Below, piece by piece: positions 25,455-31,801 of a DNA stretch of 64,000 nt. The stretch comes from Pseudobutyrivibrio ruminis CF1b (GTDB lineage Bacteria > Bacillota > Clostridia > Lachnospirales > Lachnospiraceae). Location: contig NZ_AUJB01000011.1 in NCBI RefSeq assembly GCF_000424005.1, positions 124,001-188,000 of the forward strand, given 5' to 3'. The notes beneath the pieces were generated by a model. It saw only the letters and a list, made by a program, of their open reading frames with translations. It was not told the DNA's origin and ran no database searches. Each line of letters opens with the position of its first letter. Position 1 is the stretch's first letter. The translations under genes were made by a program, and so were the position numbers.

Positions 25455-26138
25455 ATGATTAAAAGACCAATTACTACTTTGTTTATGCTTATGTCTGTGG
25501 ATGGAAAGATAAGTCCGGGAGCCACTGATGAAGTGGATTATGACAAGGACTTTCCAAATATTGATGGCCTGAAGGAAGGGCTCCATCAATATTATGAAAT
25601 AGAGCAGACTACTGATTTATGGTCATTTAATACAGGTCGAGTGCAGCAGAAGATGGGAGTAAATGAACTACCTATTCCAGAGAAGACTCCTGTATCTTTT
25701 GTGTTACTTGATAACAGTCATCTTACAGAGCAGGGAGTGAAGTATTTTTGTGCAAGGTCAAAGAACTTTGTGGTAATCACCAGCAACAAGAATCATCCTG
25801 CATTTTCGCTAGCAGAGGATAATCTTCACATCATTTATCAGGAAGAACAGAACCTTGAGGCGGCTTTAGTAGAGCTGAAAGAGAAATATGGATGTGAGAG
25901 AATTACCATCCAAAGTGGTGGCACATTAAATGGATTATTCCTTAGGGAAAAGCTATTTGATTATGTGGATATCGTGGTGGCACCAACACTTGTTGGAGGA
26001 AAAGATACATCCACATTGATAGATGGAAAATCTATTACAGGTACTGATGAGCTTAATAAGCTTGGAGTTTTAAAACTTGAAAATGTTGAGGCGTTAGAGG
26101 ATTCGTATATACGAATCAAATATAAGGTTATGGCATAA
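25455..26138 (+). CDS. RibD C-terminal/DHFR-like reductase
   Basis: About 227 residues. The start is the ATG eight bases after GGGGAA; an ATG fifteen bases earlier lacks an SD. The family pattern begins KRPITTLFMLMSVDGKISPG and ends with the NADPH-binding ERITIQSGGTLNGLFL and VAPTLVGGKDTSTLIDG. Stand-alone RibD_C proteins are NADPH-dependent reductases related to the riboflavin-pathway reductase; no deaminase domain is attached, so the true substrate is uncertain. Confidence 0.85.
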   Translation: MIKRPITTLFMLMSVDGKISPGATDEVDYDKDFPNIDGLKEGLHQYYEIEQTTDLWSFNTGRVQQKMGVNELPIPEKTPVSFVLLDNSHLTEQGVKYFCARSKNFVVITSNKNHPAFSLAEDNLHIIYQEEQNLEAALVELKEKYGCERITIQSGGTLNGLFLREKLFDYVDIVVAPTLVGGKDTSTLIDGKSITGTDELNKLGVLKLENVEALEDSYIRIKYKVMA

Positions 26139-26175
26139 TGCTAAATGGGTTGAAGTTACGTGGGGGTAAATAAAA

Positions 26176-26250
26176 ATGGACAAGAAGCTTGTGGATTTTC
26201 TACAAAAAGAAAATGGTTTACGAATGTCTCTTCCATGGAGGACTAATTGA
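26176..26250 (+). pseudogene. mutY N-terminal stub (24 codons)
   Basis: A short frame (starts MDKKLVDFLQKENG, ends RMSLPWRTN) stops exactly where the next gene begins. The L-P-W-R ending is the conserved start of MutY A/G-specific adenine glycosylases (xLPWRxxxxPYxxWVSE), and the lead-in matches in spacing. It appears to be the 5' stump of mutY left after the rest was replaced. Its TGA overlaps the TTG start of the EamA gene by four bases, so it may now serve as a coupling leader. Confidence 0.5.
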
Positions 26251-27176
26251 ATAATAAAAATCTTAATATATTTAACAATAAAATAGTAGTATTCTTATTG
26301 GCGATTCTTTGCTGCCTGTTGTGGGGAAGCGCATTTCCATGTATCAAAATCGGATATGCGATATTTGGAATAGAAGCATCAGATGTAATGTCACAGATTT
26401 TATTTGCGGGAACTAGATTTTTCTTAGCTGGCATTCTTACTATTATCTTTGGCTCATTATTACAAAAGAAATTCCTATGCCCAAAGAAAGAATCCGCAAA
26501 ACTTATAATCAACTTGAGCTTGTTTCAAACCATCATCCAATATTTTTTCTTCTACATAGGTCTTGCCCATTCCACAGGAGTGAAATCTTCCATCATAAAT
26601 GGAATGAGCACATTTTTTGCAATCTTACTTGCCAGTCTTGTGAGAAAGCAGGAAAAGCTTACCGGAAATAAAATATTAGGATGTATCTTAGGTGCAGCAG
26701 GTGTGATTCTTGTTAGCCTGACTGGAGGAGATTTAGGAAGTGGATTTGCCCTAAATGGTGAGGGCTTTATTCTCATCGCTTCAGTGTCCTATGCTATTTC
26801 ATCAGTGCTGATAAAAGAATATTCCAGAAAAGAAAATCCTGTGACCCTTAGTGGCTACCAGTTTATGCTGGGCGGTCTGGTTATGATGATTGTAGCTCTT
26901 ATTTCAGGAGCCAGAATTCATATCACCACAGGGTCAGGAATTATCCTGCTAATATATATGGCACTGATTTCATCTGTGGCATATTCACTGTGGGGGATTC
27001 TTCTGAAATACAATCCAGTATCTTCAGTTACTATATACGGATTTACGAATCCAATTTTTGGCGCGATTTTATCAGCGGTATTTCTTGCTGAGTGGAGCAC
27101 CCTTAGTATCAAATATTTAATTGCACTTGCTCTTGTCAGTGCAGGTATTTACATTGTTAACGGAACTGAGGAGTGA
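26247..27176 (+). CDS. EamA-family (DMT) transporter
   Basis: 309 residues with ten predicted helices in two homologous EamA halves. The first opens VFLLAILCCLLWGSAFPCIK and the second LNGEGFILIASVSYAISSVL. These are metabolite exporters of the drug/metabolite transporter superfamily; the substrate is not predictable. The start is TTG, supported by GGAGG eight bases upstream and no in-frame ATG nearby. It is followed after four bases by a phosphoesterase gene, probably in the same operon. Confidence 0.9.
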   Translation: MNNKNLNIFNNKIVVFLLAILCCLLWGSAFPCIKIGYAIFGIEASDVMSQILFAGTRFFLAGILTIIFGSLLQKKFLCPKKESAKLIINLSLFQTIIQYFFFYIGLAHSTGVKSSIINGMSTFFAILLASLVRKQEKLTGNKILGCILGAAGVILVSLTGGDLGSGFALNGEGFILIASVSYAISSVLIKEYSRKENPVTLSGYQFMLGGLVMMIVALISGARIHITTGSGIILLIYMALISSVAYSLWGILLKYNPVSSVTIYGFTNPIFGAILSAVFLAEWSTLSIKYLIALALVSAGIYIVNGTEE

Positions 27177-27180
27177 TGGC

Positions 27181-27927
27181 ATGAGCTTATTTGCGATAGG
27201 AGATTTACATCTACATTTTCAGTCTGAGCTAAAGGCCAGAGAACAAATAGAAGGTAAAATCTGGCACAATCACGAGGCGATTTTCAGAGAAAATTGTCTG
27301 AAGGCTATGAAGCCAGATGATACCCTGGTGCTTGTTGGGGACCATAGCTGGGGCAAAAATCTGGATGCGTGCCAGAAGGATTTGGAATATATAGAGAATC
27401 TTCCAGGAAGAAAAATTTTGCTTCGTGGAAATCATGACATGTTTTGGGATGCAAAGAAGACCAATCAGCTGAACGAAATGTTTAAAGGCAGGTTGGAGTT
27501 TTTGCAGAACAATTATTATTCATATGAAGATTATGCATTGGTTGGCACAAAGGGTTACACCTTTGAGGGGCCATTCTATGTTGACAGCTATGGTAATATT
27601 CAGGGCTGGGATGAAAAAGAGGCAGAGCATGCTGAAAAGCTTGTTAAGAGAGAATCTGAACGACTAATAGTTTCTCTTGAGGCAGCCAAGGCTGATGGCT
27701 ATAAGAAGTTCATCATGTTTTTACATTATCCACCTACCAACATTATACAGACAAACAGCATCTTCACGAAGCTTGCTGAGCAGTATGGTGTATCGCAGGT
27801 GATTTATGGACATTGTCATGGCGAAACCAGATTCCATGACAGCATTACTGGGAAAAAGAGAAGAATTAGATATTCACTTGTTTCAGGTGATGCTTTGAGA
27901 TGGAAACCACTTAAGGTTTTGGATTAG
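27181..27927 (+). CDS. Calcineurin-like metallophosphoesterase
   Basis: About 248 residues from an ATG after GAGGAGTGATGGC. Motifs: GDLHLHF (~8), VGDHSWG (~57), RGNHDMFW (~84), FLHYPPTN (~183) and YGHCHGETRFH (~217), the complete dimetal centre. It resembles the YkuE-like/predicted phosphohydrolase group seen in Firmicutes. Substrate unknown. Translationally close to the EamA transporter gene. Confidence 0.88.
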   Translation: MSLFAIGDLHLHFQSELKAREQIEGKIWHNHEAIFRENCLKAMKPDDTLVLVGDHSWGKNLDACQKDLEYIENLPGRKILLRGNHDMFWDAKKTNQLNEMFKGRLEFLQNNYYSYEDYALVGTKGYTFEGPFYVDSYGNIQGWDEKEAEHAEKLVKRESERLIVSLEAAKADGYKKFIMFLHYPPTNIIQTNSIFTKLAEQYGVSQVIYGHCHGETRFHDSITGKKRRIRYSLVSGDALRWKPLKVLD

Positions 27928-27989
27928 ATTTCACAAAGCTTTGCAGGTTTTTTGAAGGTTCTATCACATTTACATTTTAGAATAGGACC

Positions 27990-28928
27990 ATGAGGTATTT
28001 CCGTAATTTCGTAGTTAGTTCAATAGGTATTTTTCTTATGATTTTCTGCGCTGCTGTTAAATGTAATGCAACTGATTTCGTTATCGTTGATGTGTCACGG
28101 CAGATTTATTCCTATGATTCTTTATGTGAAGATATGGCACTTCTTGCGGCAGGCCATGAGGATATTATTTCATATGAATCTTTAGCCACCACTTTACAGG
28201 GAAGAAATGTGTGGCTGGTTAAATATGGAAATCTTCAGGCTGACAAGAGGATTCTTATAACTGCATCCATTCATGCCAGGGAGTATATGACATCCCAGCT
28301 AGTGATGAGGATGTTAGAAGAGTATGTGTTAAATGTTGATACTCCTCAGGTAGATGGCCATACATACAGGCAGCTATTCAGTGACACATGCCTTTATATT
28401 ATGCCTATGGTAAATCCTGATGGTGTCACAATGTGTCAGTTCCAACCAGGAATGCACCAGCTAAAAGCAAATGCAAATGGAGTTGATTTAAATAGGAATT
28501 TCCCAGTAGGCTTTGGTCATGGTGGCACAGCGTCTTCACCAGGTTTGTTTTACTACCCAGGCACAGCACCATTAACAGAAGCAGAGACCCAAGCTCTTTC
28601 TGGGCTGATTAACACTTATCCATTTATGGCCTGTATTAACTATCATTCCATGGGAAATGTAAATTACTATGGGGCCAGCACTAATTCGGCGGAAAATGCT
28701 AAACGTTGTAAAGCGCTTGCCAACGTAGTGAGTTCGGTAAATGGTTACAGAACAAAATATTGCGGAGATGCCTGCGGCAGCTTTGCAGATTATTTCTATG
28801 AAGTGACAGACTGTCCAAGTGTAACCATAGAGATAGGAACAGCAAATCCTGTGCCAATATCCCAATTTACAGGTATTTATAATAAAAATGTTGGTTTATG
28901 GAAGGTTTTGGCGGCTCTGTTTTTGTAA
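27990..28928 (+). CDS. Secreted M14-family zinc carboxypeptidase
   Basis: 312 residues with a signal peptide (FVVSSIGIFLMIFCAAVKCN) and an M14 domain. Zinc ligands are His and Glu in ASIHAREYMTSQL and the later His of INYHSMGNV; the substrate-binding NANGVDLNRNFPVGFG and the catalytic Glu of SVTIEIGT are present. This combination fits gamma-D-glutamyl-meso-diaminopimelate or peptide carboxypeptidases acting outside the membrane. No attached LysM or SH3 domain. AGGA sits very close to the ATG, so initiation may be weak. Confidence 0.92.
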   Translation: MRYFRNFVVSSIGIFLMIFCAAVKCNATDFVIVDVSRQIYSYDSLCEDMALLAAGHEDIISYESLATTLQGRNVWLVKYGNLQADKRILITASIHAREYMTSQLVMRMLEEYVLNVDTPQVDGHTYRQLFSDTCLYIMPMVNPDGVTMCQFQPGMHQLKANANGVDLNRNFPVGFGHGGTASSPGLFYYPGTAPLTEAETQALSGLINTYPFMACINYHSMGNVNYYGASTNSAENAKRCKALANVVSSVNGYRTKYCGDACGSFADYFYEVTDCPSVTIEIGTANPVPISQFTGIYNKNVGLWKVLAALFL

Positions 28929-29002
28929 ATAGACATATTTCACAGAACATACACACGAACATTGAGCTATCTGACAATTCTGTTTTAAAGTGGAAAATAA
29001 TC

Positions 29003-29030
29003 TTGCAATTTATAAAACCGAGGCTATAAT
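29003..29030 (+). promoter_or_regulatory. Strong vegetative promoter for the repeat RNA
   Basis: TTGCAA - 16 bases - TATAAT, close to the sigma-A consensus. No open reading frame follows for more than 600 bases; instead the repeat-containing RNA and its terminator follow. Confidence 0.75.
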
Positions 29031-29036
29031 AATAAT

Positions 29037-29396
29037 TACAAAAGGTGTTATAGAAAAAAAGAGGAAAGGGAGGTACAGTCCACCAAAACATTAAGTAGTT
29101 ATTGTAATGGTTTTATTAAAATCTAGTGATTGGAGGTATGGTCCACCAGAGGATTAATTTTAAAACCAAAGTAATTTATTAAAATCTAGGGAATGGAGGT
29201 ATAGTCCGCCAGAGATTTAAATCAGTTACACACGCGACAATTTCATGATGAGGTCCATCAATGATTAAAAGTTTTCAAATGGACAGCAACAATGAAAAAT
29301 GAAACAGAATGAGAGGTATAGTCCATTGGGATCGAATTTCAGGGGCGGCACCAGTTAGGAATCAGAGGATTTCGAATTGGTGTCGCCCGTTTTTTG
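29037..29396 (+). ncRNA. Candidate ~360-nt repeat-containing RNA
   Basis: The unit starts about seven bases after TATAAT and ends with the terminator GGGCGGCACCA / TGGTGTCGCCC plus GTTTTTT. In between lie tandem units with a GGAGGTATAGTCCACC core, each able to fold into a small GGAGG:CCACC hairpin. No coding frame of useful length exists on this strand. Promoter, terminator and repeat structure are seen directly. Function is unknown; a sponge for an RNA-binding protein or a ribosome-site mimic are possibilities. Confidence 0.65.
29068..29329 (+). repeat. Tandem ~60-bp repeat array, GGAGGTA..GTCCACC core
   Basis: Cores at 29068-29084 (GGGAGGTACAGTCCACC), 29132-29147 (GGAGGTATGGTCCACC), 29195-29210 (GGAGGTATAGTCCGCC), 29248-29259 (degenerate, GATGAGGTCCATC) and 29311-29327 (GAGAGGTATAGTCCATT). 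Units 2 and 3 are also nearly identical upstream (TTATTAAAATCTAG). Period 55-64 bases. Confidence 0.8.
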
Positions 29397-29404
29397 TGTC
29401 AATT

Positions 29405-29600
29405 TTGTTACTATTCACAGTGAAAAATATTTAATGATTAATTCTTGTCAAGCTTGCTTGTAAAAGAATAATCATTGAATATTTTTTGACTTGAATAAGT
29501 GACTTTCCATACATGAATAATGTTAGGTGCTTTAGCACCGAGAAAGAAGTCTGAAAGACTTCCATTATGAATGTTGGAAAGTTACTGTGAATAGTAACAA
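29405..29600. mobile_element. MITE-like element with 17-bp terminal inverted repeats
   Basis: TTGTTACTATTCACAGT at the left end and ACTGTGAATAGTAACAA at the right end are perfect inverted repeats. The 196-bp interior contains further nested palindromes: AATGATTAATTCTT / AAGAATAATCATT, and GACTTTCCA...TGGAAAGTT. It encodes no protein. An isolated copy of the end sequence lies at 30653-30670. The non-autonomous element interpretation is inferred from structure. Confidence 0.65.
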
Positions 29601-29646
29601 ATCCACTTGACTTAGTGGTTGAAATTCCTTAGAATACTAAATGTTC

Positions 29647-29730
29647 GCAGAAGTGGCGGAATTGGCAGACGCGCAGGCTTCAGGTGCCTGTGGTAGCAAT
29701 ATCGTGTGGGTTCAAGTCCCATCTTCTGCA
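29647..29730 (+). tRNA. tRNA-Leu (anticodon CAG)
   Basis: Acceptor stem GCAGAAG / CTTCTGC, D-arm with AATTGGCAGACG, anticodon arm CAGGC-TTCAGGT-GCCTG with CAG at 34-36, a long class II variable arm, and T-arm GTGGGTTCAAGTCCCAT. CCA is not encoded. A strong terminator follows. Confidence 0.95.
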
Positions 29731-29731
29731 T

Positions 29732-29769
29732 AAAAAAAGACCCCAGACATAGTCTGTGGGTCTTTTTTT
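29732..29769 (+). terminator. Terminator of tRNA-Leu
   Basis: AAAAAAAGACCC (with inner CAGAC / GTCTG) pairs with GGGTCTTTTTTT. The symmetrical A and T tracts allow termination in either direction. Confidence 0.9.
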
Positions 29770-29799
29770 ATGCAGAAGATTAGGCTTAATTCAATTTCG

Positions 29800-29904
29800 C
29801 GATATTGCTCGCAATATCGAGTGGGGTGCGGTCGTCCAGTGGACGACCCTTGCGAAGCAAGGAGCACCGACCGAGCCGGGAGGCGAGACCAAGTCCCATC
29901 TTTT
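29800..29904. repeat. Broken tRNA-Leu 3' copy split by a GC-rich cloverleaf palindrome
   Basis: GCAATATCGAGTGGG and CAAGTCCCATCTT repeat the variable arm and T-arm end of the adjacent tRNA-Leu, but are separated by about 65 bases. That insert folds as a closing stem GGTGC / GCACC around two hairpins, GGTCGTCC-AGT-GGACGACC and CTTGC-GAA-GCAAG. A further hairpin, CGATATTG-CTCG-CAATATCG, sits on the left flank. The insert is much richer in G+C than its surroundings. Confidence 0.65.
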
Positions 29905-29926
29905 CAAATATGGAAGAAGTTAAAAA

Positions 29927-30061
29927 ATGTTAAAGATACAATCCATGATGTACTTACTAAGGGGGGGAGCATCTACTGTAGAGGAGCGCAAGCTTAAGTT
30001 ATCTGAGAAGGAAGCTTCTACTTATGTAGATCAGATTCTTAAAGCTATGGATCAGGAATAG
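29927..30061 (+). pseudogene. Small gene fragment with probable frameshift at a G7 run
   Basis: The frame gives 44 residues ending GGASTVEERKLKLSEKEAST then YVDQILKAMDQE. Upstream of the seven-G run (around 29960) the other frame reads more protein-like (KNVKDTIHDVLTKG), suggesting a one-base slip in a longer gene. No good start or SD is visible. Family not recognised; likely debris of a mobile region. Confidence 0.4.
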
Positions 30062-30076
30062 ATAAAGACTTTTTTA

Positions 30077-30114
30077 TTGTATTTTTAACATAGATGTAGT
30101 ACAATGTATTACAA
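30077..30114 (+). promoter_or_regulatory. Promoter and operator-like palindrome of the toxin-antitoxin pair
   Basis: TTGTAT - 17 bases - TACAAT. An imperfect palindrome, TGTAGTAC-AAT-GTATTACA, overlaps the -10 box, the expected place for antitoxin autorepression. Confidence 0.6.
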
Positions 30115-30131
30115 GAAAGGAAGTGGTATTT

Positions 30132-30365
30132 ATGGCATTTTCACTTAGATTAACTGATGAAGAAAAAGCTCTTGCTGATAGCTATGCTAAGCTACATTCT
30201 ATGTCATTGGCAGAAGCATTTAAAAGAGCATTGTTTGAAAAAATAGAAGATGAGTATGATATCGCTATAGCTGATGAAGCACATAAAGAATGGGTTGCCA
30301 GTGGTTGCAAAACTACACCTGTTGAGGAATTCTGGAAGGAGCTTGATTTAGAGGATGAAGTATAG
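30132..30365 (+). CDS. RelB/DUF6290-like antitoxin
   Basis: 77 residues from an ATG preceded by GAAAGGAAG. The N-terminal ribbon-helix-helix pattern reads AFSLRLTDEEKALADSYAKL and SMSLAEAFKRALFEKIEDEY; the C-terminus is acidic (VEEFWKELDLEDEV), as needed to cover the toxin active site. It overlaps the RelE-like gene by 11 bases. The protein should repress its own promoter and neutralise the toxin. Confidence 0.85.
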   Translation: MAFSLRLTDEEKALADSYAKLHSMSLAEAFKRALFEKIEDEYDIAIADEAHKEWVASGCKTTPVEEFWKELDLEDEV

Positions 30366-30621
30366 TGTTGAATTATCCGAAGGCTTCAAGAAGGAATTCA
30401 AAAGACTTGATAAATACACCCAAAGGATGATACGTTCTTGGATTAATAATCATCTAGTTGATTGCGAGGATCCAAGGGTTTCAGGTAAACCTCTTAAAGG
30501 AAATTTTGCAGGACAATGGAGATATAGAATAGGTGATTACAGATTAATATGTGAAATACATGATAATCAGTTTGTAATTCTTGCATTGAATATTGGTCAT
30601 AGAAGTAAAATATATGAATAA
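30355..30621 (+). CDS. RelE/ParE-family toxin
   Basis: 88 residues of the type II toxin fold: MKYSVELSEGFKKEFKRLDK, SGKPLKGNFAGQWRYRIGDY and RLICEIHDNQFVILALNIGH RSKIYE at the end. The conserved W-R-Y-R-I-G-D-Y-R-L strand is the RelE-type core. RelE members cut mRNA on the ribosome, ParE members poison gyrase; the C-terminal G-H-R-x-x-Y favours RelE. It overlaps and is coupled to the antitoxin. A terminator follows. Confidence 0.87.
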   Translation: MKYSVELSEGFKKEFKRLDKYTQRMIRSWINNHLVDCEDPRVSGKPLKGNFAGQWRYRIGDYRLICEIHDNQFVILALNIGHRSKIYE

Positions 30622-30647
30622 AATAGGCACTTAGGTGCCTATTTTTG
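30622..30647 (+). terminator. Terminator of the toxin-antitoxin operon
   Basis: AATAGGCAC - TTAG - GTGCCTATT then TTTT. Confidence 0.85.
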
Positions 30648-30652
30648 CGCTC

Positions 30653-30670
30653 GTTACTGTGAATAGTAAC
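30653..30670. repeat. Solo copy of the MITE end sequence
   Basis: GTTACTGTGAATAGTAAC, itself a near-palindrome and identical to the right end of the element at 29405-29600. Together the copies bracket the tRNA and toxin-antitoxin segment. An AAAAAAAGGATATCC palindrome with a T-run follows at 30683-30704. Confidence 0.55.
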
Positions 30671-30756
30671 TTTTTTTAATAAAAAAAAGGATATCCTTTT
30701 TTTCTGTGTAATTTGTTTTATAGAAGTGTCGTGTAATGCATGTTTGGGAGGCTAAA

Positions 30757-31773
30757 ATGGGCACAATTCGAGAGATGATTGAGCAGATGGAAAGGGAGAC
30801 TCTTAGTCCTTTTGCCACACTCAATGAAAATTCACGTGGCCGCGAAAAAGATGAGCCACAATGTGATATCAGACCTCTATTTCAGAGGGATCGAGACAGA
30901 ATTCTTCACAGCAAGGCATTTCGCCGATTGAAGAATAAGACTCAGGTTTTTCTCACTCCACAAGGAGATCATTACAGAACCAGATTATCTCACACATTGG
31001 AAGTTTCACAGAACGCCAGAACCATTGCAAAGGCTTTGAGACTTAACGAGGATTTGGTAGAGGCAATTGCTTTAGGGCACGATTTGGGTCACACCCCATT
31101 TGGACATGCGGGCGAGGCTCAGCTTAATGCCATGTGCTCCACTGGCTTTGTGCACTCAGAGCAGAGTGTGCGCATTGTAGAAAAGCTTGAAAAAGGCGGT
31201 CAGGGCCTTAATCTTACCTGGGAGGTTCGTGATGGCATTCGAAATCACCAGACAGAAGGTCACCCAGCTACGCCTGAGGGTCAGATTGTGCGCCTTTCTG
31301 ACAAGATTGCCTATGTAAACAGTGATGTGGATGACGCTATCCGCGCACAGATTCTTACCGAGGAATCTATTCCTATGAGCGTAAGAAAGACACTGGGTAT
31401 GACTTCTGCAGTTCGTTTGGATACTCTTATCCACGACGTTATTATCAGCAGTCAGAACAGCCCAGAGATTAAAATGTCACCTGAAATCGCTGAGGCTATG
31501 AAAGAACTGAGAGATTTCATGTTTGCAAATGTCTATAAGGACTCTATTGCAAAGGTGGAAGAGGTAAAGGCAAAGCGTATGATTCGCGAGCTTTTCGAGT
31601 ATTATCAGGTTCACTTTGATGAGTTACCTGACAGATATCGCGCTATGGAGGACGATGGAGAGACTCAGGAGCGTATTATCTGCGATTATATTTCAGGTAT
31701 GACAGATCAGTATTGCATTACCAAATTCAACGAATACTTTATGCCAAAGGCTTGGATCGTTGATGGATTTTAA
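30757..31773 (+). CDS. dgt: dGTP triphosphohydrolase-like HD protein
   Basis: About 338 residues; the ATG after GGGAGG is chosen. dGTPase-family signature FRRLKNKTQVFLTPQGDHYR is followed by TRLSHTLEVSQNA, and the HD metal site is in ALGHDLGHTPFGHAGE, with a later Asp in RLSDKIAYVNSDVDDA. It hydrolyses dNTPs to deoxynucleoside and triphosphate, adjusting pools for DNA replication. It is the usual upstream neighbour of dnaG in Lachnospiraceae; here the gap is 28 bases, indicating an operon. Confidence 0.93.
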   Translation: MGTIREMIEQMERETLSPFATLNENSRGREKDEPQCDIRPLFQRDRDRILHSKAFRRLKNKTQVFLTPQGDHYRTRLSHTLEVSQNARTIAKALRLNEDLVEAIALGHDLGHTPFGHAGEAQLNAMCSTGFVHSEQSVRIVEKLEKGGQGLNLTWEVRDGIRNHQTEGHPATPEGQIVRLSDKIAYVNSDVDDAIRAQILTEESIPMSVRKTLGMTSAVRLDTLIHDVIISSQNSPEIKMSPEIAEAMKELRDFMFANVYKDSIAKVEEVKAKRMIRELFEYYQVHFDELPDRYRAMEDDGETQERIICDYISGMTDQYCITKFNEYFMPKAWIVDGF

Positions 31774-31801
31774 AATATAGAAATGTAAGTTAGGGAGAAC
31801 G

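Noticed and set aside
29131-29216. PyrR-type binding loop, because units contain GTCCACCAGAGG
   Set aside because: The PyrR anti-antiterminator loop needs A-G-U-C-C directly followed by N-G-N-G-A-G-G in a specific hairpin. Here an ACC insertion breaks the pattern, and no pyrimidine gene lies downstream.
29132-29330. GGAGGTA cores as ribosome sites of small ORFs
   Set aside because: No ATG, GTG or TTG with a sustained frame lies 5-12 bases after the cores, and the unit has no coding bias.
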